Positions 9,710 to 20,382 of a stretch of 63,523 bases of DNA are shown in pieces (the first letter of the stretch is position 1; every line of letters starts with the position of its first letter). Origin of the DNA: Paraphysomonas bandaiensis (taxonomy: Eukaryota > Chrysophyceae); the NCBI GenBank assembly GCA_965644295.1, contig CBFFRP010000505.1, positions 1 through 63,523 on the forward strand, in the 5' to 3' direction. The notes below the pieces were generated by a model. The model was not told where the DNA came from. It made no database searches and saw only the letters and a list, made by a program, of their open reading frames with translations. Position numbers and translations under genes: made by a program.

Positions 9710-10813
9710 AGTTGAAAAGTGTCTCAAACATATAATAGGGTATATGTTACATGGTGAAGTAAAGTACATATATTTTGTTCTGTAATTTGTATGGATTTAG
9801 TTGATGATCTTAATTGATTGTGTGAGAATCTTTGAGACAAAGTAATTCGGATGTTCAGTTGTTCGTTATGAGTTATGTTCAAATATTGTGCTACAATTAT
9901 AAAGGAAAGGAGTGATTGGTATTTCGACAATGCCGGTTCAGTGTTCGACAGCTTGTGAATTCAATGACCATGCAACATTATTTAATTCGTGCAGTGGTAC
10001 AGTGTGTGTGTTTTCTTTTTTCCTCGAATGACCCGTTGTTATTTATATTCCAATGGTTCTTAAAGTTACGCATTCGTGATGGTTGTGTGTGATGTTACGA
10101 AGAATATTTGTTCAACAGTATCATATTATCAGGAGTGTTATTGTAGCGACGACATTATTTGATCATAAATTTATTGGAGATTTTCCTGACAGCAAGTTTC
10201 AATTTCGATGATGGTTATCGGCAGCAGTTGAATGAATGACAAATAATTGCATCTGCATTCTCCATGTGAGTTTATAATGTTGAAATTGTTGGGAGGAGTG
10301 TGATACTACTGTATACTCTTTCGAGAGTGTAATTTTCAAACAAATCCATCATTACTGCGAAGGATATAATGTCGAAAGAGTTCAATGCATTGGTCGATAG
10401 TTTATTTCAGTATGAGTTGGTGATATTATGAAGGAGAACTTTTTGGTCCTTAGGCACGAACAATGATCAGAGCTGGTTATATATGGCAGTTCAGAAGGTC
10501 GACTACATGGTGATCATTTGTGTGAGTTAAAGTCCAATACTAAGAGATATTTGGTTTCGAAAATTGCTTGTGCGGGCTAGGCCTTCTTGTATGCAGTTGG
10601 AACCTACTCTAATATTTGCAGATAAAATGCGTCGTTGATTATTATGGAGGAGTTTTTTTTTTAGTGGAAAACATAAGAAGGTCCTGCGGAGGATGAAAGA
10701 GAAAACAGGGAAGGATGATCTGGTTTGTATTTTGATATACGATGACTAATATATTGTTTTCAGATTATAAATCAACAATTATGATCGATATCATCTTGTC
10801 TTTGGACATAATT
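9710..10813. other. G/T-skewed AT-rich DNA, no gene seen
   Basis: No frame longer than about 70 codons with recognisable content, and no similarity to the repeat families of the window by eye. The plus strand is poor in C throughout. It is probably the continuation of 4861-6305, separated by the N2 insertion. Confidence 0.6.
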
Positions 10814-11052
10814 GCCTGCGTATCATTTGGGTTTTAGCCTATGACACAGAGCACTTTTTATGTTGTCTATAGGCAAAGGCCTGCGTATCATTTGGGTTTA
10901 AGCCTATGACACAGAGCACTTTTTATGTTGTCTATAGGCAAAGGCCTGCGTATCATTTGGGTTTAAGCCTATGACACAGAGCATTCTTTTTATTCTGTCT
11001 ATAGACAATTGCCTGCGTATCATTTGGGTTTTAGCCTATGACACAGAGCATT
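10814..11052 (+). repeat. Tandem repeat, 65-67-bp period, ~3.6 copies
   Basis: Units begin with gcctgcgtatcatttggg at 10814, 10879, 10944 and 11011 and contain agcctatgacacagagca and a tctataggcaa-type linker. The first three spacings are 65, 65 and 67 bp. The last unit breaks off after acacagagcatt. Confidence 0.95.
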
Positions 11053-11568
11053 ATGGGGGGGCGGTTGTGACTTAGTCGAGCAATAGCCGATTGAGGTCAC
11101 GGTATTTAATATTTATTTATAGGTTCATATTTTATGGACGATAAGGAGATCAGGCGTTGGACTGAACATAGGAGGGTGTGTTGTCATCCCCGTATAGGAG
11201 GTTGGCTGTCATTGGAGTGAAAGCTTGGTTTGATAGTATACTGCTGTATATTGCACTATACTGTGGATGTATAGTATACAGGATATATACAGTGTAGACA
11301 GCCAGCTACAGTAGGGTAACGGTATACCATTATACGGTGTATGATGACAATACGGTGTAGGATATGTACAGTCCAATATGTACAGTGGATTGGTATAGAG
11401 TAAGGGCATATACATATATATGTGCCCAAGCGGTGAGCTGTAGGTGTAATCTGTGATAGAAGATAGATTAGAATGCTATAGTCATTATTATCACAGATAA
11501 CCTCTGATAAAACAAGTTAATAACACTATCATTACTATCAACTTGTGGCTTGTTATTGCCTTACAACA
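11053..11568. other. Non-coding stretch with several short inverted repeats
   Basis: No gene seen. It contains many copies of tatac/gtata (11235-11400), an imperfect palindrome gggcatatac...atgtgccc at about 11404-11427, a 10-bp inverted repeat atctgtgata/tatcacagat (11449-11458 and 11489-11498) and acaagtt/aacttgt arms near 11512-11546. Strand composition switches here from G/T-rich to A/C-rich. Confidence 0.6.
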
Positions 11569-11681
11569 GGTCATGTACGTAACTCTTTCCACAATTGAAT
11601 GATATTTGAAGCATGCATCCGATCATCATAAACTTCACGCAATACCAACTTTAAGAAATGCGCTTCAACTCTACTCGAATA
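11569..11681 (+). repeat. 113-bp direct repeat, copy 1
   Basis: Starts ggtcatgtacgtaactc and ends ctctactcgaata. An apparently identical copy lies at 19188-19300, where it directly abuts the 5' truncation point of N4. Flanks differ on both sides. Confidence 0.9.
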
Positions 11682-13299
11682 CTTGTTCAATTCACACAAT
11701 GTTTTTGACACAATCGAATATCCACGTTGAAAAAGTAATGGGAAAAGAACACACTAGTATTCATCGAGATATAAGCAATTTACCATCATCAACGCATTGA
11801 AATACTCTGAGTCATAACAATAATATCACCAGGAAAATATATTTTACCATAATGAATTGTCCATCTATCGTCAATCAATTACAGAGTAAACTTTAGAAGT
11901 ACAAAGTAACTCCGTTGAGAACTCATTGCAACAACATATCAATATCATGAGAAAGAATCAAGTCATATGACAGACTCCCTTATGAAATATAGATACTTCC
12001 CACTTTGTATGTGTAAAACCAAAGAGACACTCCCATCAACTTATTGACCATCGTAACGACATTTCAAACATCTTATTCACACTATAACCAGAACCAGAGA
12101 TCTTAGAAATGAATAACATTTGGGTAACATAAGACGATCAAATATAATTTGTTTCACCTTGGCAACTCAACTAGAGTTAATCTTCACGTATATGGAAATT
12201 TTCCCATTGGAAAACAAATAACTTGAGAATAACTTAGACAACATGGAATAACATGGAATATCTAAGTTGAAAGTTCAAAAATTTCAAGATACAGATCAAA
12301 ATTTTGTAAACCAGAACACAATTACGTAACCAGGAATACAAGTATAAAGTGAATCAAAGGAACAATAACCTTAGAAAGAATCTGGACAAATATCCACCGA
12401 ATACTCGTTACAACAAACGTAATTGAACAATAGCACAGTCAAGTTTTAACCTTGTCGTAACCAGACAACATATGTCACAGCAACAACGTTATAAAACTTC
12501 TCATTTCACTCATCATAAAAATTTACCGAGTTCACAAAGTAACTTGATAACTCTTCTATTCCGAATCCAAATTCATAATATCAACAACCAGAACTGCACA
12601 AACTCCATATCACACACTTAATTCATCTTCCTGAATTTAATATGAACTCATCAACTTTCGGAAATTCAACTCAAACTTTAACTCTGACAACATTCTGACA
12701 CCAAACCTTCACAAGTTGAAAGTAAACTCAAAATGCTTTCAAAACATTACAAAAGTAAGTTCACTCAAACAACACCTTAATATGTTGATTCAGACACTTG
12801 AGCTCAACATTGTTGACACAGTTGTAACTTTGAATGTAAAACTTGTGCATCAAGATCAGCAATTACTCCTCACTAAAGAAGCACCAATAATACTTTTCCT
12901 CTTCCTAATCACACACCTCCTTCATTCCATAATATATATAATGTATAAAACCTCAAACCTCAAATTTCAAACATGAACAACAAGTTCACACATTCCGAAT
13001 ATCAAACAAACTACAGTTCGTTCACCCATAACTAACTGCTCAAAAAACGGTCGACAGTTACGTTTTTTTCAGTTATTGAGTTTGATAATATTTCAGGAAA
13101 TCTCTCAATTTCACCACGACTGCACCCACACACCCTTCCAAACCGACTTGACACTGTCAATCAGCTGATGATGAATGCGTTATTAATAGTTAGTCGCGCT
13201 CTGCGCCTCCAAGCACAACATTGTAGTCTTGAAGTATCACTTGTAGTAACGCACTATAGCCACGTAAGTAAGGCACGCGAGATGCCACGTGGTCACAGA
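11682..13299. other. A/C-skewed AT-rich DNA, no gene seen
   Basis: No recognisable coding frame; the 86-codon frame at 12716-12976 has no motif. From 13130 on the composition becomes more balanced, with short palindromes (ttgacactgtcaa, atcagctgat). A long hairpin is annotated separately at 13033-13075. Confidence 0.6.
13033..13075. repeat. Hairpin with two-part stem
   Basis: taactg (13033) pairs with cagtta (ending 13075), and inside it aaaaaacg pairs with cgtttttt around an 11-base loop. It could be a terminal hairpin of an unrecognised element or a fold in a transcript. Confidence 0.6.
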
Positions 13300-13304
13300 A
13301 CGTA

Positions 13305-14729
13305 AACGGTAACCCCTCCAACAACCCAGGAAAAATCGAAGCTATCCTACACTACATACGCACACACCATATAGACTGTCTTTACCTGCTCGACGTCCGC
13401 CTGTCACAAAACCAGGCACTATACCTTGCTGACTACATCCAGGACCAGATTCCAGGGGTTCTTGTCTGCAACTTCCTTAACTCGACGCGGAAACAGGGCC
13501 CCAACGATCCGCACATGGGAGGAACTATTGCAGTGATCAGCGAAGCGTGGAAAGGAAGAGTCCGCCACACAGGCTCCGACTGCACTGGATTAGGGCTCAT
13601 CTCTCGAATCGAATTTCACACCGGCAGACCTAACAGAGAAGAAAGATTCACTACCATAGGAGTGTACCTCCCCCCCAAGCCTGCGACCGATGGACCCTGC
13701 ACACTGTGGGCATCACTAAAAGCCTTCGGCAAGAATGCTCACAGGAACGGCGCCACGGGACCCTACGACATCCTCACGAACATCCTATCCAAATGGATCA
13801 CCAAAGCCAGGGCAAACAACCACACAGTACTAGTTGGCGGAGATTTCAACGCCACCCTAGAGGGACAAACAGGTAAAAGGGACCTCAGAGGTTTAGCAAG
13901 ATCCCTGCAGCTAACAGCCCCTCTCATACAAACCCTTGACCAGGAGGCACCATACCACACCTTCTACTGGAAAGACCGCGGCATCTCCAGAATAGACCAT
14001 ATACTACATTCTCCCCTCCCTACACACTTTCATAACACTAGAAATGGATGCCACACATCTGATGCCATCACTGCTGCACCATTTGATCACAGACCGGTCT
14101 GGATCCAGATCGACATTAGCGGTACATGCCCAACCCTTCCCAAGGAACGGCACCGTCAGATTCCTCCACGGCTCAACATCAACCCTGCTGACCACGACAT
14201 GGTAGAAGAATTCCAGACCCACCTACACAAACACCACCACAAATTGTCCACGCTCCCCACGCACCCTCACCCCGCCGAAGATGCAGCCATAAAACTGGCG
14301 CTCCTCCATCGTATCACATTAGAAGCGGCCCACGATACCCGTCACGCGGACAGAACCAAGAAAAACGGCATCCATGCAAAATGCCAACGAAAACGATCCC
14401 GGTTCAAGGATGGCTTCTCCGCCGAAATGAGAGTCCTACAAATGGCACTCCACCTGATCGTATATCTCAAACGAAAGCTCTTTACCAGATCCGGCCACCT
14501 ACACCCCCGTGTCACCGATGCATACTTATACAGCATCGTCCGGAGAGGAATCTGCAGATGGGAGCGCACCACTGCTGCACTTGACCGCTCATCAGAGGAC
14601 CACGATCGACCGCCCACTGCCATCATCCGGGCCGCGACAGACCCAAGACAAATGCTAACATGGACCACAACAAACGTCACAGGCAACGCCTTCGACAACC
14701 TCCGTGACAGTCTCATGCGAATGCTCTAA
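13305..14729 (+). pseudogene. N3 ORF2, EEP (apurinic-type) endonuclease domain
   Basis: DNA-nicking domain for target-primed reverse transcription, of the endonuclease/exonuclease/phosphatase fold. The frame is open from the truncation at 13305, upstream of the first Met at 13515. Recognisable motifs: NGNPSNN (its preceding TW is lost), LLDVRLSQ (place of the usual LqE-t), VGGDFNATL, SRIDHILHS and FDHRPV, the last carrying the catalytic His of the usual SDH motif. The Glu of motif II appears as Asp. After the domain comes a basic helical linker. The frame closes with TAA at 14727-14729, and the RT frame continues in the same phase, so this stop is either a mutation or a real ORF boundary; no other copy here covers the position. 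Confidence 0.85.
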
Positions 14730-14747
14730 GGGAGAGCCCGAGCTGAA

Positions 14748-17700
14748 ATGAGGAAAAGGATGACCACCAGAACACACACCCTCCAAGACCAACTCGAAAC
14801 ACAACAGATACGCAAGATCCTCCAATCCATCGAACTAAAGCGGAAGCAGACACCAGCACTCACCCGTCTCACCCTGGAGGACGGGGCCACGATCACCATT
14901 CCATCGGAGATACAGGAAGCCCTGAACAAGCACTTCACGGCACACCACGCATTCCCCAAAGGCATGGACCCCACCGCCCACAGATTACACCACGACGACA
15001 ACTGGTGGCGCGAACTAACCGCCGGCGATAACCTACACAACCCTCTCCACCCAAACTCCGCTATCCCGATACAACATCATTCTGGACTACGCAAACTATG
15101 CAAAACAAAGGTCGGCCCATCCACCTCAGCAAAGATACAGGAAGCCCTCAGGCAACAAATTTCGATAAATGAGTTCCACTCCACCCTTGATAATATGGCC
15201 AAGGACAAAGCACCCGGACCGTCCATGGTCACCACAAACATGATAAAAAGTTGGACCCCACAAGTCAAAATAGAAGTGCTCGGTCTCCTACAAACGCTCT
15301 GGACCCACCGCCACATCCCACACTGGTGGAGAGACAGAGTCATGACCCCACTACTCAAGAAACCGGGAAACACCTCCCTCAAAAACCTGAGACCGATCAG
15401 TTTGCTAGAGGTTCTCCGCAAATTGATGTCACGCATCATTACCCACCGACTCCTCCAAATCTGGGAAGACGACGCTGTCCTACACCCGGCGCAACACGGT
15501 TACAGGTGGAGACATGGAACAGACACTGCCATCCTTCGTGTACTAGCGGCCACCGAACTGGCCAAGCTCACAGGACACGCGAAAATATGCACCTTTTGGG
15601 ACTTCCAAAAAGCCTTCGACTCCATTGCACCTAACCTCCTCAAACTCGCGTGGGCGAGACTTGGGGTTCCAGAAGACACGATCAAATGGCTCAGCGAACT
15701 AGACTGCGAGGGGCGCACCTACATCTGGACACCGCACATGGCTGACCACATCGATCCCAAAACCCTAGAGGAATTAAGTCAATCCGACGGTTCCTTCCTC
15801 CGGAACCCCGACATGGGATTCTCCGCCAACAGAGGCGTTACACAGGGCGGAACAGAGTCCACAGTCGCATGGATCGTCATCTTCGACATGATCCTCTGCT
15901 GGTCTGACCTTAATGACGACAGTCAGGACAAAGCGTACGCGGACGACTTCTCCCAAATAACCAACTCCATTGCCACCGTGCAGATGAAGGCGGACAGACT
16001 CTCATCCTTCTGTGCATTCACGGGCATGCAGCTAGCCATAGCCAAAACGGAATGCATTGCAATAGGCTCTCCCTTTGAAGTTGAGGCCATGCTAGAAACA
16101 GAGCCCACCATAACTATTAGAGATTGGAACTGGAACCCGCACACCATCCCCATTAGAGCCACTACAGTCCCCACCAAATACCTCGGAGTCCTACTCCCGT
16201 TCTCCTCGAAGGACACCGACTCGCACGCATGGTGTGTCGACTACGTCACCACGTCCGCAACACATCTTCGCTATAAATGTGCATCCCCAGACTGTAAACT
16301 GTTAGCGCTTAACACACAAATACTCCCGACACTACTCTACAAAGCCACCAAAGCCTCCTGGACATACGACAGATACCTGGACATAGACAAACTTCTTGCA
16401 CGAGCAGCCAGGAAAGTCCTCCGTCTACCCCCGGGATACCCCACAGCCCTCATCTATCTGCCCACGAAATACAAAGGACTTGGCTTGCGTAAGTTCTCCA
16501 CCTGTGCTCAGACCCAAAAGTGGCACACAATCCAAAGGGCCATCACCTTGGGAGGGGAACCCAAGCGAGCCGCCATATCCATCTTACAACGTCACGATCA
16601 CAATCGCCCAGACATCGACCTGTACATCACTAGCCTGGTCCAATGGGGACAACAGCTCGGAATTCGACTGCAGCCCCCATCCCCAGCCACGCCCCAATTC
16701 CGAGAAACCATCGACAAGGTCCAATCCCAACTCCAACTGCACAACAATCATCCACACGACTTTCAAGCCATATTCACTGATGGTTCCTTCACTCGCACAA
16801 ACCTCTCTCCGGCTCATCTCCTAGGTGACTCTCACGTGCAGCCCGAAACACACAACGGGGGGGCAGCAATTGTCTGGCTCCCACCCAAAACCAACTGGAG
16901 CACAGGAATAACCAAAATCCTTCGACTTACAGCCCCCGAGCAAACCTTACCCGGGATAACCCCATACACCTACGAGACCCTGGCAATGTCAGCAGCCCTC
17001 ACGTTCTCGAAACTCGTATCCCCCACCGTACCTATGTGCACCGATTGCCAAGCAGTCCAAACACGAACCACGGAAGCTCTCTCTCGTCGGTGGCGGGCCC
17101 TCGGCACAAAGCCCCAGGGCATCTTTTACGAATGCCTCGCCACAGGAAATCACCGACAGCGACCAATCCGATGAGTCCGCTCCCATCCAGAACGCCGAAC
17201 ACAAGATAGGAACAACTGGACCTACAACGACTATGGCATTTACATAGCTGACGCTGCCGCCAGTGGAGAGTGGTCGGCGATCGACAAAATACTAGGCGGC
17301 ACAAACTACAGCGTGGTCACGACTGAGATCACACACCTCATCGACGAATTCCTCACTGCCGGCCAATGGCAATGGAGAAGATACGACAAATTCCTCCACA
17401 CCGACTGTGGACCCATGCTAGGGGATGTCACCGAACTCCAACATCAATGGGACCTCCACCAATACATCCTCACGCGTGACGGCACGTACCCCGCAAGCGC
17501 AAGCCGGGACTCGCAGTACTGGACACGCAGCGGCACCAGGCTCCCACACAAACTTCACCCTCTCAAGCCCAATAATTCGTCCAACTGCTATGTCCCATTC
17601 CACGACCGCATCCGTGAAACGGCATATGTCTGGGACAAATCATACGCGATGGGCAGAAACAGGGCCAAGGGCAAACATGGAGACGAACTTACAACAGCAG

Positions 17701-18062
17701 CCAAATGCACAGACTGTGACCACAACCTGGACAACATGGCGCATATGCTCCTCCACTGTCCACACCCTGAGATCGCCCAACTACGTGAACATGCCTTCCA
17801 CACACAGCAAACCCAGCTTACAAAACTCCACGGGCAACTGCAACCCATCCCCTGGCTACACACCGCTCTACAAAGACTGGCGAGGGCTGCCTGGGATCCC
17901 ACCACACCCCAGGTTGAGAGATACTGGACCGGACAACTAACAGCCTTGCAACTCGCTAATGCTTTCGGACACAACATCTCCACCTCGCTACACGACCACC
18001 AGTTCCATAAACTCGAGAAATCCGTCACCAAAGTCCTGCTCCCCTCTACAATGGAGGAATAA
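14748..18062 (+). pseudogene. N3 ORF2, reverse transcriptase, RNase H and zinc-binding tail (broken by TGA and frameshift)
   Basis: Same frame as the endonuclease part. RT signatures: KDKAPGPSMVTTNMI, RPISLLEVLRKLMSRI, motif A FWDFQKAFDSI (about 15594-15627), motif B GVTQGGTEST, motif C YADD (15936-15947). Then an RNase H domain: FTDGSF (~16780), YETLAMSAAL, CTDCQAVQ. TGA at 17172-17174 replaces the Trp codon of WVRSHPE seen in N2; the frame then resumes unchanged (IADAAA) through the Cys/His cluster CTDCDHNLDNMAHMLLHC. It reads out of frame from about 18045 because one base is missing in the run CTCCCCTC, ending at 18062. The presence of EEP, YADD-type RT and RNase H puts the family near the I/R1/Tad-like supergroups; the exact clade is not determinable by eye. 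Confidence 0.9.
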
Positions 18063-18064
18063 AC

Positions 18065-18433
18065 ATGCTCAAAAACAGAGGATGCCGATTTCACAGTAAC
18101 GATGCGACAACAATGACACCAACCTCGACTCATGCCAGCTCACAACCACGTCGCACATACCCCACCACCAACCCGACGATCCTCCAGCTACTTAAAGCGA
18201 CATCCACCCCCAGAGCCGTGCCCCACACGAGACCCCGCCCTCAACGCAGGCCTGCCAACCCGATCCGGAGGCAGACAACACTCATTTCCGACAGAACCAC
18301 AACCACAACTGCTGGTAATCCCACCACCTCCGCTGACACACATTCACAGAATGGCACGTCACCCCCCACACCCCGACTCGCATGCAGATATGGACCACCA
18401 GACACACTACCCAAAGGACGACCACCAGACTAA
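18065..18433 (+). pseudogene. N3 ORF2 C-terminal tail in shifted frame
   Basis: Starts MLKNRGC, which in N2 follows in frame after the zinc-binding tail. The rest is Pro/Thr/Arg-rich low complexity, weakly conserved with N2. It is not a separate gene: it is the end of ORF2 displaced by the one-base deletion near 18045. Confidence 0.8.
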
Positions 18434-18583
18434 ACTTCAAACAAGGGATGGTTGCACCAAGGTGCTTGCAGCAATGCACAAGCAATCCCGAGATAACTGA
18501 GCATTTCATAATGTGAGTTACAACTAGTCTAAAGTTATAGATAGATAAATGCAACAAGCTATCTCATGTAATAATCAGATCTA
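18434..18583 (+). other. 3' UTR and terminus of N3
   Basis: Shares with N2 the stretches ggtgcttgcagcaatgcaca, ctagtctaaagt and the end ctcatgtaataatcagatct (18563-18582). Divergence from N2 begins just after this, which places the element terminus at about 18583. Confidence 0.7.
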
Positions 18584-18589
18584 ATTATT

Positions 18590-19100
18590 ATAGATTGAGA
18601 ATAAGCTAGATAGACAAGGTAGTATTGTAATAGAAATAAAAGAATATTATAAATATGATTTCAAAATAGAAGAATAAAACCTGTTTACAAGAGTATATCA
18701 GGAAATCTCTTGCAAAACTCCGCATCGACCAACACCATAATAGAAGAGTCAAATAAATGTAGTAACTCGACCGTAGTAATGAACGTCATAGGCACTCCAT
18801 TCAACAAAGGGCAATATAGATCAATATACGCAATTTACGACGACCCGCCCACCGTACATAGTTACACTCCACAACATAAATAGTCGTATAACAATTCGGT
18901 AAGTCTAGTGTATCATAAAAATCGGCACCCCAAGCACGTAAATCTACATAAATAGTTTGACCAGGAGACACTCCGTCCCTCAATAGGAATACGTTTCATA
19001 CGAGTACGTTCAGCTTTAGCCATGGTAGCAGTAACAACATCCTCGTATCGATAACAGATTTCACTCATTCAAATAGAATACCGCAGTAAAAGTAAACGAT
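18590..19100 (-). pseudogene. Relic of a diverged LTR retrotransposon: end of pol and 3' UTR
   Basis: Bases from gattgagaataagctagat onward align with 47843-48300 of the complete LTR element (3' UTR, then the C-terminal end of pol on the minus strand) with many substitutions and small indels. The segment 18801-18983 still reads GVSPGQTIYVDLRAWGADFYD..., matching GVQPGQKVYINLRAWGADFYD of the intact protein. Stops and indels elsewhere make it non-functional. It belongs to a related but distinct family. Similarity fades near 19100. No LTR is attached on either side. Confidence 0.8.
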
Positions 19101-19187
19101 ACTGAATTCTCAAATACGGATATTTGGATTAACCTTTGCCTTGTATTATTGTATCCAATAACCAAATGAGAAATTCGTAGAAGAATT

Positions 19188-19300
19188 GGTCATGTACGTA
19201 ACTCTTTCCACAATTGAATGATATTTGAAGCATGCATCCGATCATCATAAACTTCACGCAATACCAACTTTAAGAAATGCGCTTCAACTCTACTCGAATA
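19188..19300 (+). repeat. 113-bp direct repeat, copy 2
   Basis: Same sequence as 11569-11681. Its right end coincides exactly with the 5' truncation point of N4 (19301). Confidence 0.9.
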
Positions 19301-19951
19301 TTTGGTGCCTGTTGTAACACTATACCAGTAGAAGACCTGGACACACGGGTCTACAACGCCCGCATTCGACCCCGGGACGAAAATGATCACTCAGACTGCA
19401 TCTTCATCGATGCCTGTACAGACATCCACCCACAGGAGGAAATCCTCCTGGATTACGGAGATGGGCATCTCATCTCTCGCACAAACAAGCCACCAGATGA
19501 TGAGTGCCTCCGCATCTATAGAAAATACCTCGCAACTGTAGACGCCACAGAAGCCCACCCACCCCCACCCAGACGCTCCCCCCGCATACACCCCCCCGCC
19601 ACCCACAAACCTCGGAGAACACAGAGAACCACTCCCTCGAAAGCAAAGGCAGCGCCCCCCCGAGAGCAAGCTCGAAACCACACTCCTTCCACGTCAGCAT
19701 TCATAGATGACTCCACTGAACAATGGGCCTTCTACTCACCGTCTGGCCTCATTGCCATGACACTATATCCTTCAGAATTACAACAACTACTTGAGATCCC
19801 CAGAGAGACCGCCACCCGTAGTACTATCAAGAACCTAGTTAACACCTGCCTCAAGAATGGGGAAATATGCACCGCTAGGTCGTACACAACCGCTGAGGTC
19901 AACACAACCCCAGAAAATGGTCTCTGTGGGATAGGAGCAATTGGTCCCCTC
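19301..19951 (+). mobile_element. Non-LTR retrotransposon N4, left half (5'-truncated in SET-like domain 1)
   Basis: Plus-strand ORF1 sequence nearly colinear with N1: it begins at FGACCNTIPVEDL of SET-like domain 1, continues through HPQEEILLDYG, the Pro/Arg linker and the OTU-like Cys motif NGLCGIGAIGP. It stops at 19951, where the TIR element begins. N4 resumes at 54910 with the next codons in the same frame (LPEYSTLHP). Confidence 0.92.
19949..19951 (+). repeat. Target-site duplication CTC, left
   Basis: N4 left half ends GGTCCC-CTC and the right half starts CTC-CTCCCGG. N1 has GGTCCCCTTCTCCCGG uninterrupted, the same length with one substitution, so exactly three bases are duplicated. 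Confidence 0.85.
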
Positions 19952-20022
19952 AAGTAAACATTATGCAAACGTGGGAATTTTACGATATTTTGGGAAATTT
20001 AGGAGTATTTAGAGTATTTAAG
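19952..20022 (+). repeat. Left terminal inverted repeat and subterminal repeats
   Basis: Terminal AAGTAAACATTATGCAAACG followed by tgggaatttt; aggagtattt at 20001-20010 and a degenerate second copy next to it. The partner is at 54833-54909 in inverse orientation. Confidence 0.88.
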
Positions 20023-20381
20023 TAGAAATGTTAAAGAAACAATTCTATTTGTGGTATTAGGGTTAGAGACAACAAAAAATATTAATTTTATTATAATTTT
20101 AAGTCTCATAGGATGTAACAGAAGCGCCTTTTTGCTTACCAGCAACCACGTTATCTGCCCTCATACTACCACTGTCAACCCATTGATCATAATGATGCCA
20201 GCAGTCATTGCCCTACTCGTAGCTACATTGTTTCTAGCCACTTGTGATTTAATATACAACTTACGTACGATCATGAATACATTACATCATATAACTATCC
20301 TTTCACTGTATGAACAACACACACTAAGTCCATCAATATTTATCACTTTCTCACTCAAGTGAACTGTAGTTCACCCCATTG
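20023..20381. other. Left arm of the TIR element, non-satellite
   Basis: Contains a 103-codon plus-strand frame (20051-20362) rich in hydrophobic residues (for example PAVIALLVATLFLATCDLIY), which could be a membrane segment but has no family signature and may be chance. No similarity to the right arm is evident apart from the terminal repeats. Confidence 0.45.
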
Positions 20382-20382
20382 C

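Larger units (their letters stand above)
13300..18583 (+). mobile_element. Non-LTR retrotransposon N3, 5'-truncated and mutated
   Basis: Begins inside the endonuclease domain (homology with N4 starts at 13305, codons NGNPSNN) and runs through RT, RNase H, zinc-binding tail and 3' UTR to ctcatgtaataatcagatct. It is the most complete view of ORF2 in the window. Damage: in-frame TAA at 14727, TGA at 17172 and a one-base deletion near 18045. No target-site duplication is visible: the 5' flank is unrelated and the 3' flank is almost directly the LTR relic at 18590. Confidence 0.9.
19301..19957 (+). pseudogene. N4 ORF1, left fragment (end of SET-like 1, start of OTU-like 1)
   Basis: Codes for the second half of the first SET-like domain (FGACCN, then HPQEEILLDYG), a Pro/Arg-rich linker, an ordered segment STEQWAFYSPSGLIAM, and the candidate catalytic Cys of the first OTU-like domain in NGLCGIGA. 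After GPL the frame enters the TIR element and stops at once (AAG TAA). An open frame appears to begin at a Met at 19277, inside the 113-bp repeat, but that is flanking DNA. The part of the OTU-like domain with the candidate His is on the other side of the insertion, at 55360. Confidence 0.88.
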
